This document shows positions 54,879 through 63,039 of a stretch of DNA of 64,000 nt, piece after piece (the first letter of the stretch is position 1; each line of letters starts with the position of its first letter). A program made the translations under genes and the position numbers. Source of the stretch: Euryarchaeota archaeon UBA552 (GTDB lineage: Archaea > Thermoplasmatota > Poseidoniia > Poseidoniales > Thalassarchaeaceae); assembly GCA_002499585.1 (NCBI GenBank), contig DAMH01000011.1, positions 28,723 through 92,722 of the forward strand, given 5' to 3'. A model generated the notes under the pieces. The model was not told the origin of the DNA and ran no database searches. It worked only from the letters and a program-made list of their open reading frames with translations.

Positions 54879-55853
54879 CTAGGTTCTCCCGGTCCATGAT
54901 CCTGGGTATGTCCCCTTATCCATTAGTACGACTTTCGGCCTCAATACTTCACCAGATGTCTTGCCACTCACTTCATCCCCTCCAATGGACATCTCCCCAA
55001 TGCCAATCGCTTCTCCTTTGGCACTCCAGAGAACTACTTTATCTCCGCTTTTTATCCCAGTGTTGAGTTTGAAAACGCCAGGCACTGCCAACGGTGCCCC
55101 ATGGCACACAGAGGCAATAGCAGAGTCTCTTACCCAGACGCCTTGCTTGCCACTCAGAAATGCCTCAACAGGTGCAATCAATTTCTTCATAGCCGAATCG
55201 TCGCCTTGTTCTGCGAGAAGCGATGCGTCCCTTAATTGGTGCATTGTGCAAAGGTTCCTTTGACCGAAAACTCCTGTTGAATCCCTGTGTAACTCTTCTA
55301 ATTTGCACTCACAACCAAGCAGCAAACCAATATCTCTGGCTAGAGTCCGGATGTATGTCCCGGCCTGGCATGTCACACTGATGGCATGTGAACCGCTTTC
55401 TGCCTCGCTTTCTATCAAAGCAATGTCAGAAATGAGACGGGTCCTGACTCTGATCTTCACCGCGGATTCCTTCGGAGGAACATTGTAGACCTCTCCCTTC
55501 AGACTGTCCAGAACGCTAACCAGCTTTCTCGGATCTACGCTACGATCTATCCTCAAAACAGCTATGTACGTCTTGTCGGATGAAAGCACGAATTCTGTAA
55601 GTCTTGTAGCATTGCCCAAAAGTAGAGTAAGGGCCCCAGTTGCGAATGGGTCCAAGGTCCCGCCATGTCCCAACCTGTTGAGTTTCAGTATGTCTCTGGC
55701 CCAGGCTGCCAATTGATGGCTGCTGGGTCCCTGTGGTTTGTCCACCAATATCATGCCTGAACGTCTGAGATCGTCCAGACCACGTCCGTATGGGTCACAC
55801 CCATGTTTAGTACTGATGACCGGAGGGCCTCCCACAGATATTGAATCAAGCAT
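54879..55853 (-). CDS. cbf5: tRNA/rRNA pseudouridine synthase Cbf5 (TruB family)
   Basis: Cbf5 is the catalytic subunit of H/ACA RNPs and also acts on tRNA U55. The 324-residue protein shows ILVDKPQGPSSHQLAAW, the catalytic Asp68 in GHGGTLDPFATG, VPPKESAVKIRVRTR, CQAGTYIRTLARDIG and a C-terminal PUA domain (VWVRDSAIASVCHGAPLAVPGV...KVVLWSAKGEAIGIG). Its start codon overlaps the cmk stop by 1 nt (TAATG), so translation is coupled. Confidence 0.95.
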   Translation of the reverse strand: MLDSISVGGPPVISTKHGCDPYGRGLDDLRRSGMILVDKPQGPSSHQLAAWARDILKLNRLGHGGTLDPFATGALTLLLGNATRLTEFVLSSDKTYIAVLRIDRSVDPRKLVSVLDSLKGEVYNVPPKESAVKIRVRTRLISDIALIESEAESGSHAISVTCQAGTYIRTLARDIGLLLGCECKLEELHRDSTGVFGQRNLCTMHQLRDASLLAEQGDDSAMKKLIAPVEAFLSGKQGVWVRDSAIASVCHGAPLAVPGVFKLNTGIKSGDKVVLWSAKGEAIGIGEMSIGGDEVSGKTSGEVLRPKVVLMDKGTYPGSWTGRT

Positions 55854-56389
55854 TATTGCACCTCTAGAACATCCAGAACCGCTTGGAGAACTTGATGCTC
55901 AGTAAGATCATCGGATTCAATGACATGAGTGTAAGGGGATAGATCGTCAAGGCTTATTCCATACAGTGTCTCATATCTATGGCTGTCGTCTTTTTGCCTT
56001 TTTTGAGCATTATCATAATTCATTGTATACGATCCTCCATCCCTTTTCATTAGCCTCTTTGCGCGAGCGGGGAGGGTTGTCGAGATGTAAACCCTGGGGA
56101 CGTCAATTCCCTCTTCTTTCGCCCACCATCCGCTAAGTCTGCTTTCGACAACATCAGGGCATTTATCTCCAATCATCACGGACCTGAGATACGAATCTAG
56201 GTCTCGGTCAACATCTAGGTCAGACTTGCACATTTTACTGAATTCCTCGACGGATACCCCATTTTTCTTCGCTTGACTTCTAAAAACATCGCCACCGTTC
56301 AGGCTCGTCCAGCCCAATTCTTTGCAAATCCCATTCACAAGTGTGCTGGTTCCACTACCCGGAGGCCCGCTGACGGTAATTTTCAACAC
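55853..56389 (-). CDS. cmk: Cytidylate kinase
   Basis: This 178-residue enzyme phosphorylates CMP/dCMP and is the archaeal type. The P-loop is SGPPGSGTSTL (residues about 6-16), followed by LNGGDVFRSQAKKNGVSVEEF and the lid ARAKRLMKRDGGSY. It begins immediately after the DUF106 stop and overlaps cbf5 by 1 nt. Confidence 0.95.
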   Translation of the reverse strand: MLKITVSGPPGSGTSTLVNGICKELGWTSLNGGDVFRSQAKKNGVSVEEFSKMCKSDLDVDRDLDSYLRSVMIGDKCPDVVESRLSGWWAKEEGIDVPRVYISTTLPARAKRLMKRDGGSYTMNYDNAQKRQKDDSHRYETLYGISLDDLSPYTHVIESDDLTEHQVLQAVLDVLEVQ

Positions 56390-57289
56390 CTATCTCCACT
56401 CCTCTAGACAAACACGGCACCGCATCGATCCTCTAGAGGTTTTCAGAGCATCTTCATTACCACATGTTGGGCAAATGTTCACACTCGACTTTATCGCTCG
56501 GGTTTTATTTGGCCTCCTCGGAGGAGATCTCTTTTTGGTCCGAGAATTGTGATTTGATCTTTGTGACCTCGCTCTTCCTTCCATGGGGCGTTTATCTTCC
56601 AGTAGGTGTAGCAGCGGTTCAGGAATCTTGTCCCCGTCCAGGACTAGACGATGGCGCGATAATCTAAATATTTTGATATGCCTGTCGATTATCCTTCCAA
56701 ATGGGGCACTCAGCATTATGTATATTGCTACCCATGCAGGAAAAATGAACATGAACCTATCCTCAAAGCCCCACGTTGGTCGCCAAGGGAGGCTGACATA
56801 GGTAACTCTGAATTCCTCTACAGAATATCCTATCCAGGTGAAGATCCCTATAACGAACACGATCGTGTACATCATGGGCTTCATGGTCATTGATGTCATT
56901 TTTGCGCTTTCAGGGGTCATTTCCATTTGTAACCGGTTCATTTTTTCGATCCTGGCGGTGTCCCTAGATTGCCTCGCATCCATCAACTGCTTCCTGATCT
57001 GTTTGCTTCTGTGGGAAAGGTGCAGTTGTATTATGGGATCCATAAATATGCCCCTGATGACTGTGTTAACCACCATCATTGTCGTTCCCACAAGAAAAAC
57101 AGTTAGTACGAAATACTCTCCTCCATATGGCAGAATGGGCTCAATTACGGCCCCAGCTGTATTCGCAAGACCTTCACGTATCCCCTCGTTTATACTAAGC
57201 AACACCATCATGCCAAGTAAAACCAGCATTGGGACCATCATGCTGGAGAGTGCCTCGGCTTGAGGGTCCCCGGTGCCAGACTCCGCCAT
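56390..57289 (-). CDS. EMC3/TMCO1-type membrane insertase (DUF106) with C-terminal zinc ribbon
   Basis: DUF106 proteins belong to the Oxa1/EMC3 superfamily and help insert membrane proteins. The 299-residue protein begins at ATG 57289 with MAESGTGDPQAEALSSMM, then TMs (MVPMLVLLGMMVLL, YFVLTVFLVGTTMMVVNTVI). The central coiled region DPIIQLHLSHRSKQIRKQLMDARQSRDTARIEKMNRLQ is the DUF106 signature, followed by methionine-rich TMs. Beyond the usual family length, a basic linker and a CPTCG...RCRVC zinc ribbon are appended. The DUF106-cmk-cbf5 order is the archaeal norm. Confidence 0.88.
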   Translation of the reverse strand: MAESGTGDPQAEALSSMMVPMLVLLGMMVLLSINEGIREGLANTAGAVIEPILPYGGEYFVLTVFLVGTTMMVVNTVIRGIFMDPIIQLHLSHRSKQIRKQLMDARQSRDTARIEKMNRLQMEMTPESAKMTSMTMKPMMYTIVFVIGIFTWIGYSVEEFRVTYVSLPWRPTWGFEDRFMFIFPAWVAIYIMLSAPFGRIIDRHIKIFRLSRHRLVLDGDKIPEPLLHLLEDKRPMEGRARSQRSNHNSRTKKRSPPRRPNKTRAIKSSVNICPTCGNEDALKTSRGSMRCRVCLEEWR

Positions 57290-57329
57290 GTGCTTCACCC
57301 TGAGGGCCTTTGAATGAACACTTCGGTCC

Positions 57330-59390
57330 TCACTCCTCCTCTGCGTTGGAAATTGGATCAGCTCTTGACTCGGCACAATCCTGACAGATAAGTGCGCCCT
57401 GGATAATATCTGTACCACAGATTGCACATATAGGGACTGGCGTCGCAACACCCTTTGGAACGCCGTGGATCCAATCTCCGTCTTCTCCGAACCATCGCGG
57501 TAGATTCGGCTCTACTTCTGACTCCTCCCCGAATTCCGCTCCCATCGACCCACTCTCTTCAGGATCAGCCTCAGGGTTATCTGATTCTATGAGGGTCTTG
57601 ACTTCTATAGTTTCGGAACGCTCTACCCTCCCTACTTCCCATCGGTGAACCTCATGACCGTCATCGACAGACGTGGTATGTTCGAAGGGGACTTCACGAC
57701 CTGTTGAGGAGGACACTTCACTTGATATCATTTTGAATTCAACTCCTGGTGAATCCAATATGACGACGTCTTCCAATGGTGTGTCCGACGTATTATTGAA
57801 CATCATTCGAACCTCGTGCTGGCCGGGTTCAGGTCCTGGGAATATCGACTTACCCGACTTGAACTCCCGGCGCTGTGTAACTACCTCTATTGCGGGTATT
57901 TTTACACAATCCCGCGTAATAACCGGCCCGTGACGTTCAGATGACAAGTCCACCCGACAAGGAGATCCAATTGAAGTTTCAGTGGCTGTGGGATCAGAAG
58001 TGGCCGCAGGATAGACCACCTTCAAGGTACCACCCGGCTCCAGTGAAATCGGAGAGGTCGTTCCGATGAGAAGTTGAATAGTGTGCCCCTGCCCTGAAGA
58101 ATCCTGGGGAGTGAGGCTTCTTCCTTCAACCAAGTCCATCCTCATGTTCTCTGGCGGGATGCCCTTGCCGTCGATGTCTGCGTGGATGTCCTCCAGTCCA
58201 ACTTTTGTGAAAATATGAGGAAGGTCATCAACTAACCTGACAAGGTTGATGGCCGAGGAGCCGACATTTTCCACAGTCACAATGGTTTCAAGCTCATCGG
58301 GTGTAAACGACCTGAGTCTGGACCTATCGTATCCCTTTTCCACTCGGGCATCGACGACAGGCAGAGACCTCGACAACATGGTTATAGATCCTGAAGAACC
58401 AATATCCATTCTAGGGGAAACGGATGATTGTATCCTCTGTGTAAATCTAGGTCTCTCGCTCGATGAGTATGGCACTGGCTGAGATTTCCAAGTATTTTGA
58501 GGTCTGATAATTTCCCGAAGTCCAGACACAGACATTAACGGCTCGTCCTTGCCTACTACCTCCATCGATGCAGCTTCCAAATTCAGAGAAAAACTGGATG
58601 CATTCTCAAACGCACAAACACATTCCCATTCACCGGGACGCTCTCCTTCGGTTGCGGTAACGTAGGATATGTGCCTTGTTGATGCGCGAAGTGAATTGCA
58701 AGCCAGTCCTGACAATAGTCCAGAGCTTCGATATGATGCACTCGTCGCTCCAGACATGATAGCATCAGTCGACGTGATGGCGACCGTCGGTTCTAATTCC
58801 AAAATCGTTATTTGATTGATATCCAGTCTTTGAATTTTCCAAACGAGCTCATCATCCGTCAGCGAGTAGTCCAATCCAGGTTTGATGTTCCATTGCTCAG
58901 GAATTATCCTAGTGACAACTATGTCGCTCAATACCTCATTACTGACATTCTCAACTAGAATTTTCAGTTTAATTACGTGCGGTTCAGATGTGAAGGGAAG
59001 TGATATTGAGGGAACCTCATCTCTTACAGGTTCAGTGTCAATTACCTCCCTCAATGATAGGTGCGTATCCGACTCGGATGAGTAACTTGTTCGGTGGGAT
59101 GAGTCAGGCTGGATCTCACGGAGGCTGATCTTCTCGGTTTCAAGAGTCGTTGACTCAATTCTTGATAGTTGAACACTGACTCCCCAAATCCTGTCTACAT
59201 TGCTAGGATTTATTATCTCAATATCTCCGGTGACCTGCCTGGATTTTGTCAGACCATTAAAATCTACGACTGATTCTTCATGCTCATAGATCTTGCAAAC
59301 CACGCTTTCACCATCTAGGTCACGGCCTTCTTGGACCTCATCATGTGTGAGTGTAGTTGCATCGGATCCCGGCGGATGTTCGTCTTCCAT
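57330..59390 (-). CDS. Unknown 686-aa protein with repeated beta-sandwich domains and C-terminal zinc ribbon
   Basis: No named family is recognised. There is no signal peptide or TM segment, so it should be cytoplasmic despite resembling surface repeats. About four beta-sandwich units of a CARDB/DUF11-like kind are seen (VTGDIEIINPSNVDRIWGVSV, VIKLKILVENVSNEVLSDIVV, TIVTVENVGSSAINLV, VRMMFNNTSDTPLEDVVIL), separated by acidic linkers. The C-terminus has CAICGTDIIQGALICQDC, a four-Cys zinc ribbon, followed by an acidic tail. It lies 40 bp upstream of the DUF106-cmk-cbf5 genes on the same strand and may head that operon. Confidence 0.78.
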   Translation of the reverse strand: MEDEHPPGSDATTLTHDEVQEGRDLDGESVVCKIYEHEESVVDFNGLTKSRQVTGDIEIINPSNVDRIWGVSVQLSRIESTTLETEKISLREIQPDSSHRTSYSSESDTHLSLREVIDTEPVRDEVPSISLPFTSEPHVIKLKILVENVSNEVLSDIVVTRIIPEQWNIKPGLDYSLTDDELVWKIQRLDINQITILELEPTVAITSTDAIMSGATSASYRSSGLLSGLACNSLRASTRHISYVTATEGERPGEWECVCAFENASSFSLNLEAASMEVVGKDEPLMSVSGLREIIRPQNTWKSQPVPYSSSERPRFTQRIQSSVSPRMDIGSSGSITMLSRSLPVVDARVEKGYDRSRLRSFTPDELETIVTVENVGSSAINLVRLVDDLPHIFTKVGLEDIHADIDGKGIPPENMRMDLVEGRSLTPQDSSGQGHTIQLLIGTTSPISLEPGGTLKVVYPAATSDPTATETSIGSPCRVDLSSERHGPVITRDCVKIPAIEVVTQRREFKSGKSIFPGPEPGQHEVRMMFNNTSDTPLEDVVILDSPGVEFKMISSEVSSSTGREVPFEHTTSVDDGHEVHRWEVGRVERSETIEVKTLIESDNPEADPEESGSMGAEFGEESEVEPNLPRWFGEDGDWIHGVPKGVATPVPICAICGTDIIQGALICQDCAESRADPISNAEEE

Positions 59391-59470
59391 CTGGGCTCAC
59401 CTGCGCTATTCACAACACAGGACGACAATGAACCTTCGGACTAAACAACTCATTTGGCTAGTCATGTTAA

Positions 59471-60340
59471 ATGCTGACCATCATCCCAACGCCTGTGAGC
59501 ACACAAGATGGGACCACACCACCGGTCGTATTTGTAGTCGGAACTGCCGGAGCAGGAAAAAGCTCACTGGTCACGGCATTTCAAAGATGGGCTCGATTCC
59601 TAGAAATCGACGTGCTGGCGATTAACCTAGATCCAGGTGCAGAGAGAGTTCACTATGACCCTGAATTCGATGTTCGGGATCTAGTATCGCTCTCAGACGT
59701 TATGGATGAATATGATCTTGGACCAAATGGTGCTCAGATCTTAGCAGCAGACCTCGTCGCAGCCCAAGCAGAGGATGTCTTTGAGGAAATCGAGGGTATA
59801 TCCGGCGACATCCTCATTATCGATACGCCCGGACAGGTCGAGTTATTTGCCTTCAGAGAGGCATCAAGCCACCTAGTCCAAGTTCTTGGACGCGGAATGG
59901 CATGCCTAGTCTTCCTCTTCGATCCAATGCTTTCCCAGACCCCCAGTGGTTTTGTGTCTCAGATGTTGCTTTCGTCCATCGTGCACTTCAGACTCGGCCT
60001 TCCAACTGCCAACTTCCTTTCAAAATCAGATTTGCTTGAACCAGACGTTTTGGAAAGGATCATGGAATGGGGCAGGAACCTCGACATATTGGAAGCTGCT
60101 TTGTACGAGGAGTCAACCTCTCAGAGATTTGATGCTGCTACAACTGGCCAAAGATCAGAGTTTGCGATAGGTCAACTGAGAATGATGCAACATGCATCAA
60201 TAGTGCCAGGATTGGTGCCTCTTTCAAGCGAGAGTGAAGACGGAATGGCTGATGTCCTGACATTCGCCCAAACAGTCTTCGGAGGAATGTCCGATGCAAG
60301 AGACGGCTTCGCAGGGGATATAGAACATGAAATCGGTTGA
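59471..60340 (+). CDS. GPN-loop GTPase
   Basis: GPN GTPases help assemble RNA polymerase in eukaryotes; archaeal homologs are less studied. The 289 residues have the P-loop VGTAGAGKSS (about 23-32), INLDPGAERVHYDPEFDVRD, the GPN loop in YDLGPNGAQ (84-86) and DTPGQVELF, with LSKSDLL as the G4 motif. It overlaps argF by 14 nt (60327-60340). Length is typical. Confidence 0.94.
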   Translation: MLTIIPTPVSTQDGTTPPVVFVVGTAGAGKSSLVTAFQRWARFLEIDVLAINLDPGAERVHYDPEFDVRDLVSLSDVMDEYDLGPNGAQILAADLVAAQAEDVFEEIEGISGDILIIDTPGQVELFAFREASSHLVQVLGRGMACLVFLFDPMLSQTPSGFVSQMLLSSIVHFRLGLPTANFLSKSDLLEPDVLERIMEWGRNLDILEAALYEESTSQRFDAATTGQRSEFAIGQLRMMQHASIVPGLVPLSSESEDGMADVLTFAQTVFGGMSDARDGFAGDIEHEIG

Positions 60341-61283
60341 TGTAAGGAATTTACTTTCGATAGACGATCTGGAAGACAACTTTGTAGATATTCTGGACTG
60401 GGCTATCAGATACAAGAATGAAACAGATTACCATCTGGACTTCAGTCCCTTGTCGGGAATGGCGGTTGGCTCGATTTATGAAAAACCATCCACGCGAACC
60501 AGGGTATCCTTCGAAGTCGGCATCACTAAGTTAGGCGGCCAGCCCCTCACACTTTCGAAAAATGACATACAACTAGGAAGTTCGGAATCCGTCTCGGACA
60601 CGGCCGAGGTACTCTCAAGGTATTTGGACTGCATAACCTACAGATGCTTTGGCCACGAATCTGTCACAGAACTCGCAAAACATTCCAGCGTTCCAGTCAT
60701 AAATGCACTTAGCGATCTTCACCACCCCTGTCAGGCAGCAGCCGACTTAATGACAATCCGAGAAAAGAGAAAACCAGACCAAGGCCACATCGCATGGGTT
60801 GGAGATGGTAACAACGTACTACACGACCTCATGCTAGCTGCCGCCATGTCAGGCTATGATTTGGTATATGCCACTCCCGAGGGCATGGGCCCCGATCAGT
60901 CAGTGCTTGAGAGGGCTAGGAGGATGGGAAAGAAATATGGCACAAAAATTACGGGGACCAGGGACCCCATCAAGGCAGTTTCAGGGTCAGGAGTCGTCTA
61001 CACAGATGTCTTCATCTCAATGGGTGAAGAGCATTTGTCTGACAAGATCAAATCATTCGACGGTTTTCAAGTCAATTCCACGCTGACCTCTCACGCTCGT
61101 CCAGATTACATCTTCATGCATTGCCTGCCTGCCCACAGGGGCGATGAAGTCACTGATTCCGTGATCGATTCTCCAAACAGCGTTGTATTCGATCAAGCAG
61201 AAAACAGAATGTGGGCTCAAATGTCAATTTTGACGTTCCTTTGCAACCATCAAGCGTGGATGACATACAGAGACCTTGTTTGA
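60327..61283 (+). CDS. argF: Ornithine carbamoyltransferase
   Basis: The enzyme makes citrulline from ornithine and carbamoyl phosphate in arginine synthesis. The 318-residue protein has the carbamoyl-phosphate motif STRTR (55-59), HPCQ (133-136) and the ornithine-site motif HCLPAHRG near 264-271, with the Asp in VYTDVFISMGEE. It overlaps the GPN GTPase gene by 14 nt and converges on the UbiA gene. Confidence 0.95.
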   Translation: MKSVDVRNLLSIDDLEDNFVDILDWAIRYKNETDYHLDFSPLSGMAVGSIYEKPSTRTRVSFEVGITKLGGQPLTLSKNDIQLGSSESVSDTAEVLSRYLDCITYRCFGHESVTELAKHSSVPVINALSDLHHPCQAAADLMTIREKRKPDQGHIAWVGDGNNVLHDLMLAAAMSGYDLVYATPEGMGPDQSVLERARRMGKKYGTKITGTRDPIKAVSGSGVVYTDVFISMGEEHLSDKIKSFDGFQVNSTLTSHARPDYIFMHCLPAHRGDEVTDSVIDSPNSVVFDQAENRMWAQMSILTFLCNHQAWMTYRDLV

Positions 61284-61298
61284 CGAGTTGGATGGCTC

Positions 61299-62201
61299 TC
61301 AAGCGAGTAAAAACACACTCGCTATGACACCAGCCATCGATACCTGCAAAGATCGCTTTATGAGGTACTGAGCAGATCGATCGTCGCTGATGTACAGCTT
61401 GGTTTTTACCATCATCAATAACACCCCTCCCGGCGCAACCAGGAGGGCATGGCTTTGGGGGAATATCCCCGAAAGGAATGGAATGAATAAAATTATGAAT
61501 GCAGTGAGAGTGAGGATCCAAGCGAGTGATCTAGCCTTTTCACTACCAACATTCCTTGGGTATGTAGCTCTGTCATAATCCCCGTCCATGTCTTCTATAT
61601 CCTTGATGAGCTCACGTGCAAAGCTGAATGACACAGCCATCAAAGCAAGAGATATCACCTTTGCATCGGTCGGACTGCCCATTCCAGAAGCACCAAAGAT
61701 CACATCCATTCCAATCGCTAATGCAATACACAGATTTCCGAGAAGGCCTTTGTGTTTCAAACCAGACAGCCCCGAAAATCCTTCATAAGAAACTAGAAGA
61801 ATTATCGCAAGTAACCAGATTCCCCCACTGTAATACACGGCAGTAAGGTCTCCACCCCTCCTGAGTTCCAAGAGTCCAAATGACAGTGATGTGATTGAGA
61901 CTAGTAGACTGAAATACATGCCTTTTCGAGCTGAATTTACAGACAACCTTCCGGAGGGCAGGGGTCTGTCAGGACGGTTCATCGCATCATTTTCTATGTC
62001 TGTGATGTCGTTGTACGCATTCCAGCAGAACATGAAGAACATCACAGAGATGCCGAAAGATGAGACAACGATTACATCACTGAATTCAAACGTAGCCCCG
62101 TTAACGACGATTGCACCAATCAAAACGCCTATCAGACCAGTGAGGGCGTTTTCAAACCTAAAGAGGTCAGAGTACGCCTTGAGCCTGGAGGCCATGGCCA
62201 A
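61299..62201 (-). CDS. UbiA prenyltransferase, probable digeranylgeranylglyceryl phosphate synthase
   Basis: This integral membrane enzyme probably adds the second geranylgeranyl chain in archaeal ether-lipid synthesis. Two Asp-rich motifs fit the UbiA family: NAYNDITDIENDAMNRPDRPL (about 61-81) and LIKDIEDMDGDYDRATYP in the second half. There are about eight TM segments and the 300-residue length is typical. It is the last gene of a minus-strand cluster with two small unknown genes upstream, 31 bp apart. The specific substrate is inferred from the archaeal context. Confidence 0.9.
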   Translation of the reverse strand: MAMASRLKAYSDLFRFENALTGLIGVLIGAIVVNGATFEFSDVIVVSSFGISVMFFMFCWNAYNDITDIENDAMNRPDRPLPSGRLSVNSARKGMYFSLLVSITSLSFGLLELRRGGDLTAVYYSGGIWLLAIILLVSYEGFSGLSGLKHKGLLGNLCIALAIGMDVIFGASGMGSPTDAKVISLALMAVSFSFARELIKDIEDMDGDYDRATYPRNVGSEKARSLAWILTLTAFIILFIPFLSGIFPQSHALLVAPGGVLLMMVKTKLYISDDRSAQYLIKRSLQVSMAGVIASVFLLA

Positions 62202-62232
62202 CCCCGTGGGTTCAAGGGTTTCATTTTGACGA

Positions 62233-62481
62233 TCAAGCCGTAAGTAATTCCTGTTCTCTCAGGCCCCACACACAGACGGTGTATACACTGCCTCTGAATT
62301 CTCCTCTTTTCTGACCTATTTTTGAGAATCGTACATCCTTAGCCAATATGTTGCCCACCTGATTCATGGTAGCTCCCCACTTGAATCGAGTGTTCAAATG
62401 ATCGAATATCTCTACTGTGTTCGCAGGGCCTCCCTGCAGCAATGACTCAATTTCCGTCCTCAATCTTCGGGTCCTGGACAT
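62233..62481 (-). CDS. Small winged-helix-like protein, 82 aa
   Basis: The protein resembles a winged helix: the helical LRTEIESLLQGGPANTVEIFDHLN is followed by WGATMNQVGNILAKDVRFSKIGQKRG, a plausible recognition helix and wing. It is not matched to a named family. It begins 1 nt after the stop of the upstream small gene, so the two are co-translated. DNA binding is inferred. Confidence 0.68.
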   Translation of the reverse strand: MSRTRRLRTEIESLLQGGPANTVEIFDHLNTRFKWGATMNQVGNILAKDVRFSKIGQKRGEFRGSVYTVCVWGLREQELLTA

Positions 62482-62482
62482 G

Positions 62483-62728
62483 TCATGCCACTCCTTTGAC
62501 AGTTTTGTTTTCCCTAGCCCTTCTTGCCAGATTGTACATGGCTGTGACCGGAATGTCGACGGGCCTTACCTTTGTTCTCTTCCTCTCAGAGGCTGGTATG
62601 ACTCCGTCATCATGAACCATCATTTTTCTCTTTGTGCCTCTCCCCTTCGATGTGCAGACAAGCGACATGAACGGTACGATTGTGTAAGCAGTTCCGATTG
62701 TATCCCTATCTCTAATTTCTGTTACCAT
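62483..62728 (-). CDS. Small basic protein, unknown, 81 aa
   Basis: No family is recognised. It starts at ATG 62728; an upstream extension would be 26 residues of low-complexity sequence. The protein is basic (KGRGTKRKMMVHDD and ASERKRTKVRPV), with a hydrophobic stretch TIGTAYTIVPFMSLV near the N-terminus. The gene is followed immediately by the winged-helix gene and then by the ether-lipid prenyltransferase. Confidence 0.65.
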   Translation of the reverse strand: MVTEIRDRDTIGTAYTIVPFMSLVCTSKGRGTKRKMMVHDDGVIPASERKRTKVRPVDIPVTAMYNLARRARENKTVKGVA

Positions 62729-62778
62729 AATACGATTGCTGTGACATTTCCTTATGAACTTCAGATTGAGTGGCGTAA

Positions 62779-62796
62779 GTGAAAGTGAAAGTGAAA
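62779..62796. repeat. Three tandem copies of GTGAAA
   Basis: Three perfect hexamer copies lie in the roughly 120-bp region between the small basic gene and tRNA-Glu, followed by an inverted TTTCA at about 62801. This is the only exact short tandem repeat noticed in an intergenic gap. It could be an operator for the minus-strand genes or simple slippage. Confidence 0.45.
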
Positions 62797-62814
62797 TTAC
62801 TTTCAACAGGGGTG

Positions 62815-62826
62815 CTTTTGATAAAC
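62815..62826 (+). promoter_or_regulatory. TATA-like box for tRNA-Glu
   Basis: TTTTGATAAACA lies about 27-36 nt upstream of the tRNA 5' end, the expected distance. Confidence 0.45.
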
Positions 62827-62851
62827 ATCGTACCTACCGGCCAGAATGCAA

Positions 62852-62929
62852 GCTCGTGTAGTGTAGTTCGGTCCATCATGACGGACTCTCGATCCGTCGA
62901 CCCGGGTTCAAATCCCGGCACGAGCACCA
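62852..62929 (+). tRNA. tRNA-Glu (CTC)
   Basis: Acceptor GCTCGTG pairs with CACGAGC, then discriminator A and encoded CCA (62927-62929). The anticodon stem ACGGA/TCCGT encloses CTCTCGA with anticodon CTC (glutamate, GAG). The T-arm CCGGGTTCAAATCCCGG is canonical. No intron is visible. Confidence 0.95.
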
Positions 62930-63039
62930 CCGACCGCGTACGCTTATGTTACTGAACCTGTGTACAAAGTTGGTAAATTAACAATCGATTGTGTTAGGAT
63001 TATATCAAATGCCTCCGCCTTGCATGTCAAGTGAGCAAC

